Below are positions 35,038 through 44,834 of a DNA stretch of 64,000 bases, piece after piece (positions within the stretch are counted from its first letter, which is position 1; every line of letters starts with the position of its first letter). The stretch lies in assembly GCF_013387455.1 (NCBI RefSeq), contig NZ_VWNC01000001.1:496001-560000 (forward strand). Reading direction: 5' to 3'. The position numbers were made by a program, and so were the translations under genes. The notes under the pieces were generated by a model. That model saw only the letters and a list, made by a program, of their open reading frames with translations. It had not been told where the DNA came from and searched no databases. The stretch comes from Mariprofundus sp. NF. Lineage in GTDB: Bacteria > Pseudomonadota > Zetaproteobacteria > Mariprofundales > Mariprofundaceae.

Positions 35038-37911
35038 GTGAGTCAGTCAAAGGCAGATGATACCGGAATTCAGGATGAACTGTTCAGTGCAGGAAGCTCC
35101 TATCTTGAAGAGCTCTATGAGCAGTATCTCAGAGATCCTGAATCGCTGGATCAGCAGTGGGTGGCTTACTTTTCTGAACTGGAAGAGCTGAGGGAATCAA
35201 CAACATCACATCAGTTAATGCTTGATTCGATGCGTCCGCAAGCGCGAACGGCTCAACGTTTTTTCGACGATATACCTTCGCTTGCCGGGCGCGGTGATAT
35301 CGAATATCCATCCCGAGCCATCTACCTGATTCAGGCCTACCGCATGCATGGACACCTGCATGCACGACTTGATCCGCTACGACTTGATCCGCGCCCATCC
35401 AGCCCAGAGCTGGATCTGGGTTATTACGGACTCTCTGAGGCTGATCTTGAGCATGAGTTTCCAACCGGTGATCTGACCGGTGACAGGCAGATGCCACTGC
35501 GTGAAATTATCCAGCTTCTCAAGCAGACCTACTGCGGCCATATCGGGCCGGAGTTCATGCATATCACCGATTCAGCACGTCGTCACTGGATTCAGTCGCG
35601 GCTTGAACGTATTCGCTCGCGAGCTGATTACGATGCCGATACACGCAGACATATATTTGGCCGGATTATGCATGCCGAGGAGTTTGAACGTTTCCTGCAT
35701 ACCCGTTATGTCGGCCAGAAACGCTTCTCATTGGAGGGCGGCGAGAGTCTGATTCCGATGCTCGATGCGCTTATTCAGCGTGCAGGCAGTAACGGCACCA
35801 AAGAGATTATCATGGGCATGGCACATCGTGGTCGATTGAACGTGCTGGCTAATATCATGGGTAAATCGCTCTCCGATATCTTCTCCGAGTTTGAAGGCAC
35901 GCAGTTTCAGGAGTCTGCTCAGGGTCAGGGTGATGTGAAATATCACATGGGCTTCTCATCAGATGTACGTACTCCCGGTGGAACACTGCATCTCTCGCTC
36001 GGCTTTAATCCATCCCACCTTGAGATTATTACACCGGTAGTACTCGGCAGTGTGAGGGCTCGTCAGTGTCGACGTAAGGATAAATCGAAGACTGAGGTGA
36101 TGAGTGTGCTGGTGCATGGCGATGCCGCATTTGCAGGGCAGGGAGTGGTCGCCGAATCACTGCAACTCTCCAAGCTGCGTGGTTTCCGTATTGGTGGTAC
36201 GATCCATATTGTGGTGAATAATCAGATCGGCTTTACTGTCAATCCGTTTGATGCGCGCTCTACCACCTACTGCACTGATATCGCCAAAATCGTGCAGGCT
36301 CCGATTCTGCATGTGAATGGTGATGATCCTGAGGCGTGCTGTCTGGCTGCTGAGATTGCTGTGGAGTATCGTAACACCTTCCATGAAGATATTGTCATTG
36401 ATCTGATCTGCTATCGTCGGCATGGCCATAACGAGACTGATTCACCAGAGGTGACACAGCCGCTGATGTATCGTCGGATCGGCGAACATCCAACTGTGGA
36501 ACAACTCTATCGGGATCGTCTGATTGCTGATCATATTCTTAGTGAAAAAGATAGCGATGAGATGGTGCGCACTTATCGCGACTGCATGGATAAGGTGCGG
36601 CGTGCCAGTAATCGACCAGCTCCGAGTCCGGCAAATAGTCTGCAGGGGCGCTGGGAAGGTTTCGTTTTTGAAGGTGCCGAGGAGCCTGATACCGCACTTG
36701 ATGCAGAGCTTCTTTCCGATCTGGCGCGCCGAGTGCATCGCCTTCCTGCCGGTTTCTCGATGCATCCGAGGGTAGAGAAGATTTATGAGAGTCGTATCCA
36801 GATGATGGATGGCAAGCTGCCCATCGACTGGGGTTGCGGGGAGGCGATGGCTTATGCCTCATTGGTGCATGAGGGTGGATGGGTACGCCTGACTGGCGAG
36901 GATTCTGGTCGCAGTACCTTTTTTCATCGTCATGCTGTGGTTTATGATCAGAAAAACGGTAAAAGCATTGTTCCACTGCGACAGGTGGAGAATGGCCCAC
37001 TATCCCACTTTATTGTGGTCGATAGCATGCTCTCCGAGATGGCGGTGATGGGTTATGAGTACGGTTACTCCGTAGCAGAGCCGCGAGCGCTGGTGATTTG
37101 GGAGGCGCAGTACGGCGATTTCACCAATATCGGCCAGGTGGTGGTAGATCAGTTTATTGCTGCAGGTGAGACCAAGTGGAATCGAATGTCCGGTCTTGTC
37201 CTCTGGCTTCCGCATGGCTATGAGGGGCAGGGTGCAGAGCACTCTTCAGCCCGGCTTGAACGCTTCCTGCAGCTCTGTGCAGAAAATAATATGCAGGTGG
37301 TCTATCCCAGTACACCGGCACAGCTGTTTCATATGTTTCGCCGCCAGTTGATGAGCCGGGTACGTAAGCCGATGATCATGATGGGGCCCAAGAGTATGCT
37401 GCGTAATCAGCTATCATTTTCACCCATGGTTGATTTTGTGGAGGGTTCTTTCTTGCCGGTGATGGGTGAAAGGCATCTTGCAACATCGACGCCACGACGT
37501 GTTATTTTCTGTTCAGGAAAGGTCTATTACGATCTTCTGGCTGAACGACAGAAGAGAGAGATTGATGATGTTGTGCTATTGCGTATCGAACGGCTCTATC
37601 CGTTCCCGGCAGATCAGGTGCAGGCTGAGCTAGAGCGATACAGCGAGACCAGTGAAATATTCTGGGTTCAGGAGGAGCCGGTTAATCAGGGGGCATGGCT
37701 TTTTGTAAATAGTCCGATCAGGCAGGCGCTGTTGTCCAATCAGAAGATATTTGGTGTGACCAGAGCCGAGTCGGCAGCACCGGCAGTGGGTTCGGCCAAA
37801 CGCCATAAACAGGAGTTGGAACAGCTGCTCAACGCTGCATTCGCAGAGGGGACAGAGGCGTGCTGGTATGACAGACACAGATATGATGCGGCTAATCAAG
37901 GGAGTAGATGA
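35038..37911 (+). CDS. sucA: 2-oxoglutarate dehydrogenase E1 component
   Basis: A 957-residue thiamine diphosphate enzyme that decarboxylates 2-oxoglutarate. The short N-terminal E2-binding segment is present ([15 protein letters not shown]). [16 protein letters not shown] (near 260) and [18 protein letters not shown] (near 360) are conserved, and the TPP motif [14 protein letters not shown] follows near 421. Length equals the family norm. The GTG at 35038 is used because CTGGAGG lies five bases upstream. It overlaps the E2 gene, so the two are co-translated. Confidence 0.96.
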   Translation: MSQSKADDTGIQDELFSAGSSYLEELYEQYLRDPESLDQQWVAYFSELEELRESTTSHQLMLDSMRPQARTAQRFFDDIPSLAGRGDIEYPSRAIYLIQAYRMHGHLHARLDPLRLDPRPSSPELDLGYYGLSEADLEHEFPTGDLTGDRQMPLREIIQLLKQTYCGHIGPEFMHITDSARRHWIQSRLERIRSRADYDADTRRHIFGRIMHAEEFERFLHTRYVGQKRFSLEGGESLIPMLDALIQRAGSNGTKEIIMGMAHRGRLNVLANIMGKSLSDIFSEFEGTQFQESAQGQGDVKYHMGFSSDVRTPGGTLHLSLGFNPSHLEIITPVVLGSVRARQCRRKDKSKTEVMSVLVHGDAAFAGQGVVAESLQLSKLRGFRIGGTIHIVVNNQIGFTVNPFDARSTTYCTDIAKIVQAPILHVNGDDPEACCLAAEIAVEYRNTFHEDIVIDLICYRRHGHNETDSPEVTQPLMYRRIGEHPTVEQLYRDRLIADHILSEKDSDEMVRTYRDCMDKVRRASNRPAPSPANSLQGRWEGFVFEGAEEPDTALDAELLSDLARRVHRLPAGFSMHPRVEKIYESRIQMMDGKLPIDWGCGEAMAYASLVHEGGWVRLTGEDSGRSTFFHRHAVVYDQKNGKSIVPLRQVENGPLSHFIVVDSMLSEMAVMGYEYGYSVAEPRALVIWEAQYGDFTNIGQVVVDQFIAAGETKWNRMSGLVLWLPHGYEGQGAEHSSARLERFLQLCAENNMQVVYPSTPAQLFHMFRRQLMSRVRKPMIMMGPKSMLRNQLSFSPMVDFVEGSFLPVMGERHLATSTPRRVIFCSGKVYYDLLAERQKREIDDVVLLRIERLYPFPADQVQAELERYSETSEIFWVQEEPVNQGAWLFVNSPIRQALLSNQKIFGVTRAESAAPAVGSAKRHKQELEQLLNAAFAEGTEACWYDRHRYDAANQGSR

Positions 37912-39032
37912 TGAAAGTTGAAATCAAAGTACCCAGCCTCGGAGAGTCCGAGACCGAAGCGACATTGATTGCCTGGCTCAAGCAGGAGGGAGATGTTGTT
38001 GCCGTTGATGATGTGCTGGCCGAGATCGAGAGTGACAAGATCACCATGGAGATCACTGCCCTTGATAGCGGCGTACTGACAGGAATATTGAAAAAGGTTG
38101 AGGATATTGTCGAACCCGGTGAAGTGATCGCTTATATCGATGATAGTGCCGAGGTTGCGACAGGGGCGAAAGTTTCTTCAGCAGCAGTTGAAGCAGCCGT
38201 AACTACGCCTGAGAAGGTTGAGGTTGAGGAGATTTCGGCTCAGGTCGAGCCCGAGCCCGAAGCAACAGAACCAGCACCTGTGGCAAAGGTTTCTGAAGCT
38301 CCGGCAGGAGAGCGTGTTATCTCCACATCGGGCCGTAAGCAGGAGCGGGTTCCGATGAGTCGTCTGCGCCGCAGGATTGCCGAGCGCTTGAAACATGCGC
38401 AGAACACTGCCGCGATGCTGACAACCTTTAATGAGGTCAATCTGCAGGCGGTGATGGATCTGCGTAGCCGCTATGGCCAGAGCTTTCAGGATAAACATGG
38501 TGTGAAACTCGGTTTTATGTCCTTCTTTGTGCAGGCCGTTAGCCATGCCATCTCGAAATATCCGGCACTCAATGCCTATATCGAAGGTGATGATATTGTT
38601 TATCACGATTATGTGGATATCGGTATTGCCGTCAGTACGGAGAAGGGGTTGGTGGTACCTGTGCTGAGAGATGCCCATCTGTTAACTCTGGCTGAGGTGG
38701 AGAAGGGGATTCTTGCCCTGGCTGGCAAAGCCAGAAGCGGCGGATTGAGCCCGGATGATCTGAAAGGAGGAACCTTCTCGATCACCAATGGAGGCATCTA
38801 CGGCTCCATGCTCTCAACACCCATTCTGAATCCACCCCAGAGTGGTATTCTCGGTATGCACACCATTCAAAAACGGGCTGTGGTAGAGAACGATGCCATT
38901 GTGATCAGACCGATGATGTATCTGGCACTCTCCTATGATCATCGTCTGATTGATGGCTCTGATGCGGTACGTTTTCTGGTGGCAGTGAAAGAGGCACTCG
39001 AATATCCGGCCGGTCTTACGCTGGATCTGTAA
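37908..39032 (+). CDS. sucB: Dihydrolipoyllysine succinyltransferase (E2), lacking subunit-binding domain
   Basis: A 374-residue E2 of the 2-oxoglutarate dehydrogenase complex. The lipoyl domain (1-78) has the lysine in [10 protein letters not shown] near 44. A Pro/Glu/Ala-rich linker (80-140) follows, and then the catalytic domain starts at [15 protein letters not shown] with active-site His in [14 protein letters not shown] near 346. The peripheral subunit-binding domain expected between linker and catalytic core is not seen. Start is ATG 37908 or 37911, overlapping the sucA stop. No lpd gene follows. Confidence 0.93.
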   Translation: MMKVEIKVPSLGESETEATLIAWLKQEGDVVAVDDVLAEIESDKITMEITALDSGVLTGILKKVEDIVEPGEVIAYIDDSAEVATGAKVSSAAVEAAVTTPEKVEVEEISAQVEPEPEATEPAPVAKVSEAPAGERVISTSGRKQERVPMSRLRRRIAERLKHAQNTAAMLTTFNEVNLQAVMDLRSRYGQSFQDKHGVKLGFMSFFVQAVSHAISKYPALNAYIEGDDIVYHDYVDIGIAVSTEKGLVVPVLRDAHLLTLAEVEKGILALAGKARSGGLSPDDLKGGTFSITNGGIYGSMLSTPILNPPQSGILGMHTIQKRAVVENDAIVIRPMMYLALSYDHRLIDGSDAVRFLVAVKEALEYPAGLTLDL

Positions 39033-39046
39033 TCGCTGACAGGCAG

Positions 39047-39508
39047 ATGGATGATGCCAGGCTTGAACTTTTGCAGTCGATGCCGGTCTTTGGCGGTGTT
39101 AGTCAGGGGACGTTGATCTTTCTAATGCAGAGGGCATCTATCCTGAATCTGGAGAAGGGTGAGTTTTTCTTTCATGAAGGTGATAGTGCTACCTCAATGT
39201 TTGTCCTTGAATCTGGCGTTGTCGCAGCCATGAAACAACGTGATGGTCAGGAGCTTGTGGCCCGAGAGCTGGGGCAGGGTGACTGTTTCGGTGAGATGGC
39301 ACTCCTTGATCTCTACCCCCGCAGTGCATCGGTTATAGCCAGAACTCACTGCCGGGCGATAGAGATCAGCCAGGCATCCCTGTTTGCGCTGCATGAGGAG
39401 AATCTGGAGCAGTTCACCATTATTCAGATGAATATCGGTCGTGAAATCAGTCGTCGGCTGCGTCTCTCAGATGAGAAGCTGTTCGAGATGAGTGGCGCGG
39501 TGATGTAA
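39047..39508 (+). CDS. Cyclic nucleotide-binding domain protein
   Basis: A 153-residue stand-alone cNMP-binding domain. The phosphate-binding cassette is seen in GDCFGEMALLDLYPRSASV (about 85-103), and KGEFFFHEGDSATSMFVLES comes before it. No helix-turn-helix follows, so it is not a full Crp-type regulator. It may bind cAMP or c-di-GMP or be a remote relative. It lies 14 bases after sucB and probably shares its transcript. Confidence 0.88.
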   Translation: MDDARLELLQSMPVFGGVSQGTLIFLMQRASILNLEKGEFFFHEGDSATSMFVLESGVVAAMKQRDGQELVARELGQGDCFGEMALLDLYPRSASVIARTHCRAIEISQASLFALHEENLEQFTIIQMNIGREISRRLRLSDEKLFEMSGAVM

Positions 39509-39529
39509 TGAAGCGCTGTCAGACAGGTA

Positions 39530-41851
39530 TTAGTGACGAATTCGCTTCTCATCAATCTGGATTGCGATTGTGTCACCATCTACCTGCTCGGGCAGATTGA
39601 CCTTAACCTTTGCATAACCGGACATCTGGTAGAGGCTGATGACATCATTTCTGATCTGTTTGATGTCGGAACGGGGCCGTTCATCACCGTAGTAGTCCCT
39701 GAGGCTGATCAGGATGAAGTCGGTAGGCAGAAGTTTGTTGCCGCTGACCTCAAACCGGTTGATGGTGAATGATTGTGATTCGATAGCCGTCCAGATGTCA
39801 CGTGCCACCACTTTTTTAGCCGGTGTGATGTTACGGTAGAGCTTGATGTTGGCAAAATGGTTGTCCGATATAGGACCTGATCTGAATTTTTTACTCTCAC
39901 AGGCAAGCAGGAAGCCGGAGATACCAGCCGCCTTTTTCAGACTCTTGAGCTGTTCCTGACGGTCAAAAATATCTGCAGGTACATGGCTGGCAGAGAGCAC
40001 ATAGTAGATATCCCTGCCATTCATATTTGAGCGAATAATCATCGCCTTGTGTTCAGGACCTACTTTTTGAAGTCGATTCACAGCGTTACCCAGCTGAGAG
40101 AAAGCACCAAGCGTGGCAAGCAGTCGATCACCGCTTAATCCATTGAGGCCACGCTGCCATTTGAGCAGGGCAGTTGCATAATCCTGCTGCTCGAAATATT
40201 GCCATCCCTCATCTATCCAGTCCGGATTGCCAGCTTCTAGCGAAGCTCTGTTAAGCATTGTTTGTAAGGGCTTTGCAGTAGTGGCATAAACAGTTACCTC
40301 CTGTTTCTGAGTTGCAACTGATGTAACCTTAGCTTTTGAATCACTCTTTTTCTTTGGCGCTGCAACTTCTGCTTCAGCCTTGGCGCGCTGTTTCAATGCC
40401 ATAGCCCTGGCTTCGGCCTCAATCTTCAACTTTAAGTTTTTTGCATCCTGTTTTGCTCTCTCTCGCATGGCTAAGAAGTCTGCTTCTGCTTCTGCCTGTC
40501 GTTTTGCAGCTGCAAGTTTTGCATCTCTTAACGCTTTCTGTTTTAGAGCTGTAGCCTCTTTTTCAGCCTGTTGACGCATCGCAGTTATTTTCTTCTCGGC
40601 CTCGAGTTTCTTCTGCATTGCAGCAGCTTTCGCATCAGCCTCTGCCTGCCTCTTCATCGCACTGATTTTTTTCTCGGCTATCACTTTCTGTCTCAATGCA
40701 ATGGCTTGCGCTTGCGCCTCAGCTTTCAGTTTTAGAGCAGTTGCTTCTGCCTCTGCCACTCGCTTCATAGCGGCAATCTTTGCATCAGCTTCAGCTTTCT
40801 GTTTCATGATTGCTGCTTTTGCATCTGCTTCAGCCTTCTGTTTCAGCGCTGTAGCCTCTGCCGCCGCTTCTCGCTTCATGGCGGCAATCTTTGCATCAGC
40901 TTCGGCTTTCTGTTTCATGGTTGCAGCTTTTGCCTCAGCAGCAGCCTTCTGTTTCAGCGCTGTAGCCTCTGCCGCCGCTTCTTTTTTCATGGTAGCAATC
41001 TTTGCATCAGCTTCGGCTTTCTGTCTCCTGATAGCAGCCTTTGCCTCAGCTTCAGCCTTCTGTTTCAGGGCATAGGCTTCTGCCTCTGCCAGCCTCTTCA
41101 TGGCGGCGATTTTTTTATCTGCCTCAGCTTTTTGTTGTTTCGCCAGCAGTTTGGCTTCCACTTCCGCTTGCTGCTTTAGAGCAACTGCTTCTGCTTTAGC
41201 TTTTAGCTGCAGCGTTGCAACTCTGGTTTTTGCATCCGCATCAGCTTTTCTCTTTATTGCGGCAGCCTCTGATTTTGCTGCGATCCTCTGCTGGTTGGCG
41301 GCAGTTTTTGCCTCTTCCAAGGCTCTGGCTTCTGCCGCTGCCGCTGCTTTTGCAGCACGCTTTTGCTCGGCTTCAGTCAGGGCCTGCTGTTTGAGTATTG
41401 CCAGTTTTTCAGGTGATAGCGGTGATTTAAATTTGCGAGATTCATTGGCCAGAAGCTTGCCCTGCATGCCTGTTTTCTGTTTCAGCGCGGCCAGCTGGAT
41501 CTGTCGGAGATTAATATCCTTGAGAACCTCTTGAGCCGTCAGCAGGTGGTAACCTCTGCTCTCCTGAGGGTCATGAATGATGAACACTTTCTCCTGACGA
41601 CCAGCCAGTTTCAGGCGCTCAAGGGCATTGGCATATTCAGAGAAAAACCCCAGAGAACCCAACAGTTGCTTATCAGGCAGTCTGTTAACGCCCTCCTGCC
41701 AGATAGCAATTGCCGCTTCATGCTGGTTCTTTTCGATCTGATTCCAGCCTTCATCCAGCCATAGTGAGCTGGTTGCATTGGCAGAAACGAAAAAAGGCGC
41801 AACGAGGCAAACAAGCCCGAAGACTATTCCAGTTCCCTTTTTCAATAGCAT
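39530..41851 (-). CDS. Periplasmic Lys/Ala coiled-coil protein with duplicated domain and C-terminal POTRA
   Basis: A 773-residue exported protein with signal peptide (ends SANA). Residues about 27-155 and 535-665 are copies of one domain: LWLDEGWNQIEKNQHEAAIA matches DWIDEGWQYFEQQDYATALL, and later LLANESRKFKS matches LLACESKKFRS. Between them (about 165-510) is a long Ala/Lys/Glu coiled coil with 37-residue repeats. The last 75 residues (FTINRFEVSGNKLLP and following) look like a POTRA domain, but the chain ends there with no outer-membrane barrel. This may be a periplasm-spanning adaptor. The function is unknown. Confidence 0.72.
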   Translation of the reverse strand: MLLKKGTGIVFGLVCLVAPFFVSANATSSLWLDEGWNQIEKNQHEAAIAIWQEGVNRLPDKQLLGSLGFFSEYANALERLKLAGRQEKVFIIHDPQESRGYHLLTAQEVLKDINLRQIQLAALKQKTGMQGKLLANESRKFKSPLSPEKLAILKQQALTEAEQKRAAKAAAAAEARALEEAKTAANQQRIAAKSEAAAIKRKADADAKTRVATLQLKAKAEAVALKQQAEVEAKLLAKQQKAEADKKIAAMKRLAEAEAYALKQKAEAEAKAAIRRQKAEADAKIATMKKEAAAEATALKQKAAAEAKAATMKQKAEADAKIAAMKREAAAEATALKQKAEADAKAAIMKQKAEADAKIAAMKRVAEAEATALKLKAEAQAQAIALRQKVIAEKKISAMKRQAEADAKAAAMQKKLEAEKKITAMRQQAEKEATALKQKALRDAKLAAAKRQAEAEADFLAMRERAKQDAKNLKLKIEAEARAMALKQRAKAEAEVAAPKKKSDSKAKVTSVATQKQEVTVYATTAKPLQTMLNRASLEAGNPDWIDEGWQYFEQQDYATALLKWQRGLNGLSGDRLLATLGAFSQLGNAVNRLQKVGPEHKAMIIRSNMNGRDIYYVLSASHVPADIFDRQEQLKSLKKAAGISGFLLACESKKFRSGPISDNHFANIKLYRNITPAKKVVARDIWTAIESQSFTINRFEVSGNKLLPTDFILISLRDYYGDERPRSDIKQIRNDVISLYQMSGYAKVKVNLPEQVDGDTIAIQIDEKRIRH
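40740..41075. repeat. 111-bp in-frame repeats within coiled-coil gene
   Basis: Blocks with GCAATCTTTGCATCAGC recur at about 40774, 40884 and 40995, a spacing of 111 bases or 37 codons. Read on the minus strand they encode KQKAEADAKIAAMK-type heptad segments. The reading frame is unaffected by copy number. Confidence 0.85.
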
Positions 41852-41966
41852 GTCACATCCATGTTTGCAGCATCCCCAGCAGTTAATATTGAGGCTTACG
41901 CATAAAGAATGCCAACACTATTTGATTTGGAAGTTGATCTTCTGCAGGAGCAGGCGTGATTGAGAA

Positions 41967-42007
41967 AAAAACCAGCCCCTGTTTTATTTTCAAACAAGGG
42001 CTGGTTT
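41967..42007 (-). terminator. Terminator downstream of htpG
   Basis: AACCAGCCCCTGTTT pairs with AAACAAGGGCTGGTT with one mismatch across a short loop; T tracts flank both sides, so it can act in either direction. It lies ten bases after the htpG stop on the minus strand and before the promoter region of the coiled-coil POTRA gene. Confidence 0.85.
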
Positions 42008-42017
42008 TGTGGGCGTT

Positions 42018-43910
42018 TTACTGTGTTAGCAGTGCGTTAATTTTACGAACAAAACCGGCCGGATCTTCGGGGAGTGCACCCTCTGCAAGTACAGCCTGAT
42101 CAAACAGGATGCTTGAGAAATCATTGATTTTGTCTTTGGAGCGCATCTTGGCCAGACGCTGAATCAGTTCATGATCAGGATTAATCTCCAGGATAGGCTT
42201 CATGTCCGGAACATCCTGTCCGGCCTGTTTAAGGATGCGCTCAAGATTGCTGCTCATATCAAAGGTATCAGAGATCAGACATGCCGGAGACTCGGTCAGA
42301 CGATCTGTGGTACGAACCTCTTTTACCTTGTCACCAAGAGCTTCTTTGATCTTCTCAACTGCAGGTCCTGCAGCTTTGGCTTTCTCGTCATGCTCTTTTT
42401 TCTCTTTCTCAGCATTTTCTCCGATAGCAGAGAGATCAAGCTCACCCTTGGCAATCGACTGCAATTTTTTACCGTCGAACTCGGTCAGGTGAGAGGTCAG
42501 CCACTCATCAATGCGATCATGCAGAAGTACAACTTCGATGCCCTTCTTGCGGAAGATCTCAAGGTGTGGACTGTGCTTGGCTGCCGCAAGCGATTCGGCA
42601 GTAATGTAATAAATGGTATCCTGCCCCTCTTTCATGCGGCCGATATAGTCGCTCAGAGAGATGTTCTGCTCATCGCTTTCGGTGCTGGCGAAGCGCAGCA
42701 GGGAAGCGATCTTTTCGCTATTACCGGAGTCTTCGATCATGCCCTCTTTCAGGCAGTTGCCGAACTCACCCCAGAAGGTGGCGAAATCTTCAGCACTGTT
42801 CTTTGCCATATCTTCAAGCATGCCAAGTACACGTTTGGTCGCGCCCTTCTTCATGGCATCCATGGCAGGGCTCTTCTGCAGGATTTCACGCGATACATTC
42901 AGTGGCAGATCGTTGGTGTCCATGACACCACGCACAAAGCGCAGGTAGCGCGGTAGCAGGTCTTCGCTGGCTTCCATAATGAATACGCGGCGCACATAGA
43001 GTTTTACGCCATGTTTGGCTTCAGCCTGCCAGAGGTCGAACGGGGCTCGCTTAGGTAGGTAGAGCAGCAGTGAATACTCATATTTTCCTTCAAGTTTCTG
43101 GTGCAGACGCGCCAGAGGATCATCGAAGTCGTGGCCGATATGCTGGTAGAAGTTGTTGTACTCCTCATCAGATATCTCTGATTTCGGACGTGTCCAGAGT
43201 GCGGATGCCTGATTCACAGTGACCACTTCAGCAGGTTTGGCCTCTTGATCTTCAGTAGCCGGGGCAGGGGCGCCCATCATGCGGATAGGGAAAGGGATAT
43301 GGTCGGCATATTTGTGCACGATGGTTTTCAGGCGCCAGTCATCAAGGTACTCATCGGCCTCTTCGCGCAGATGCAGGGTGATCTCGGTACCGCGACTCTC
43401 TTTGTTGACGGTCTCCAGCTCATATTCGCCGTCGCCTTTAGATTCCCAGCGTACGCCATGCTCATGTTCCAGGCCTGCACGACGGGTAGTCAGGGTCACT
43501 TTGTCAGCAATAAGGAATGAGCTGTAGAAGCCAACACCGAACTGGCCGATCAGGTGTGCATCAGCTTCCTGATCGCCACTCAACTGGCCGAAGAACTCTT
43601 TGGTGCCGGAGCGGGCGATGGTGCCGATATTGTCGATCACTTCATCGCGGCTCATGCCGATACCGTTATCACGGATGGTGATGGTGCGGTTCTCTTTATC
43701 GACATCGATGAAAACATTCAGGTCGGAATCGCCCTCAAACAGTGCATCATCAGTGGTTGCTTCAAAACGCAGTTTATCTGCTGCATCGGATGCATTGGAG
43801 ATCAGCTCACGCAGGAATATCTCCTTATTCGAATAGAGTGAGTGGATCATCAGATCCAGAAGTTGTTTTACTTCAGTCTGAAAGGCACGGGTCTCTTTTG
43901 TTGCAGTCAT
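42018..43910 (-). CDS. htpG: Molecular chaperone HtpG (Hsp90)
   Basis: A 630-residue ATP-dependent chaperone. The GHKL nucleotide fold shows FLRELISNASDAADKLR (about 34-50), RDNGIGMSRDEV (about 81) and GQFGVGFYSSF (about 124). Middle and C-terminal dimerisation domains follow. AAGGAG stands before the ATG at 43910. It is monocistronic by spacing. I looked for a heat-shock type sigma-32 promoter and saw none clearly. Confidence 0.97.
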   Translation of the reverse strand: MTATKETRAFQTEVKQLLDLMIHSLYSNKEIFLRELISNASDAADKLRFEATTDDALFEGDSDLNVFIDVDKENRTITIRDNGIGMSRDEVIDNIGTIARSGTKEFFGQLSGDQEADAHLIGQFGVGFYSSFLIADKVTLTTRRAGLEHEHGVRWESKGDGEYELETVNKESRGTEITLHLREEADEYLDDWRLKTIVHKYADHIPFPIRMMGAPAPATEDQEAKPAEVVTVNQASALWTRPKSEISDEEYNNFYQHIGHDFDDPLARLHQKLEGKYEYSLLLYLPKRAPFDLWQAEAKHGVKLYVRRVFIMEASEDLLPRYLRFVRGVMDTNDLPLNVSREILQKSPAMDAMKKGATKRVLGMLEDMAKNSAEDFATFWGEFGNCLKEGMIEDSGNSEKIASLLRFASTESDEQNISLSDYIGRMKEGQDTIYYITAESLAAAKHSPHLEIFRKKGIEVVLLHDRIDEWLTSHLTEFDGKKLQSIAKGELDLSAIGENAEKEKKEHDEKAKAAGPAVEKIKEALGDKVKEVRTTDRLTESPACLISDTFDMSSNLERILKQAGQDVPDMKPILEINPDHELIQRLAKMRSKDKINDFSSILFDQAVLAEGALPEDPAGFVRKINALLTQ

Positions 43911-43945
43911 GTGTTCTCCTTAAGTCTTGTCAAAATCAAAACCTT

Positions 43946-43978
43946 TCACCGCAGAGTACGCAAAGGTACGCAGAGGTA
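43946..43978. repeat. Short CGCAGAG-type direct repeats
   Basis: ACCGCAGAGTACGCAAAGG is followed by TACGCAGAGG, a run of imperfect 9-10-base repeats upstream of htpG. Similar CGCAGAGG runs occur in intergenic regions of many proteobacteria. No function is implied here. Confidence 0.45.
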
Positions 43979-44016
43979 AGGCATAAATAGTGTGAAGTGA
44001 ATAGATAGGGGCGAAC

Positions 44017-44532
44017 TTAGCTGTTTTCAAGGGTGTCGCGGACTTTTTTCCAGCTTGCAAGTTTTTGTGTGCGATTCATCGCTGCATTGGCAGGGCTTGT
44101 AGAGGGCAGCAGGTACTGTTCAATCGTTTGAAATTCCGATGCAAGTGTTGGCAATACCAGTCTGCGATAAAGCTCTTCAGCTTTGCGCCCGTTAAAGAAG
44201 ATAGCCCGGATATGCCGGTGTGTTTTGAAGAGTGTCTCGAAATCGTTGGCAACAACCGATTCCATCTTTATCGCACTATCCAGACTACCCGGTCTTACAC
44301 ACTGATGTGCCACATCCCACAGTGCCACACCGCTCTCTCTGAGGAGAACCAGTCGCTCTTCATAGGGGAGTGCCGCATCAAAATCGAACAAGTCTCCCAT
44401 GATCACCCAGAATGCATTCTGCGGATGTGCATAGTACTCCGCTTTTACAAGAGACTTCACACTCGGCATTGAACCAAGAATAAAAACTTTTGCATCTCTG
44501 TTTGCAGAATAGGGAAAGCCTCTGTCGATCAT
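44017..44532 (-). CDS. DNA-deoxyinosine (hypoxanthine) glycosylase, UDG family 6
   Basis: A 171-residue base-excision enzyme. VFILGSMPSVKSL (about 16-28) is the first motif, YYAHPQNAFW (about 33-42) the second and LLPSTSPANAAM (about 141-152) the C-terminal loop of the family-6 HDG type. The motif-1 residue pattern, with Ser and Asn elsewhere, differs from classic UNG. It would remove deaminated adenine from DNA. It is a single minus-strand gene with its own promoter region. Confidence 0.85.
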   Translation of the reverse strand: MIDRGFPYSANRDAKVFILGSMPSVKSLVKAEYYAHPQNAFWVIMGDLFDFDAALPYEERLVLLRESGVALWDVAHQCVRPGSLDSAIKMESVVANDFETLFKTHRHIRAIFFNGRKAEELYRRLVLPTLASEFQTIEQYLLPSTSPANAAMNRTQKLASWKKVRDTLENS

Positions 44533-44585
44533 AAGCGAACCGTTACAGCGAAGTGACCATAGGACAAGGATAAGTGTGAAAAGAA

Positions 44586-44610
44586 AAAGGGCCCCAGAGA
44601 GGGACCCTTT
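44586..44610 (-). terminator. Rho-independent terminator of the MBL hydrolase gene
   Basis: Read on the minus strand, AAAGGGTCCC and GGGGCCCTTT form a stem with one unpaired base around TCTCT, followed by TTTTTCTTTT. It is the first such signal after the MBL gene stop at 44835. Confidence 0.75.
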
Positions 44611-44620
44611 GTTGAACTTT

Positions 44621-44665
44621 GTCCGGAGGAACTAAGGGAGGGGAGGGAGGGTGTCCGCTCCGGAC
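44621..44665. other. G-quadruplex motif inside an 8-bp inverted repeat
   Basis: GTCCGGAG (44621-44628) and CTCCGGAC (44658-44665) are exact inverted copies. The loop between them contains GGGAGGGGAGGGAGGG (44636-44651), four G tracts of 3-4 with single-A spacers, which is the canonical quadruplex pattern on the plus strand. The gap 44533-44834 holds this, a terminator and no gene. Confidence 0.8.
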
Positions 44666-44834
44666 AGGTCAAACATTATATTCCTCCGGTTAGAATCGAA
44701 TTAATTGACAATGAAAACTTATTAATGATTGATAATATTATAATGGTCTATTCTTGCTCTCTCTAAGGTGTTGTTCTACAGCATGGATCAATAGACATTG
44801 AATCAACTCCAGTCTTAACTGCTGGCGCACCTGC

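Noticed and set aside
35012-35041. Nine-codon ORF overlapping the sucA GTG start
   Set aside because: It has no ribosome site of its own, and the GGAGG inside it serves sucA.
40701-41534. Long plus-strand frames opposite the coiled-coil gene
   Set aside because: They are the mirror of an Ala/Lys repeat and give Ala/Ser/Phe-rich chains with no start signals.
43911-44016. Heat-shock sigma-32 promoter for htpG
   Set aside because: No CTTGAAA and CCCCAT pair at proper spacing was seen.
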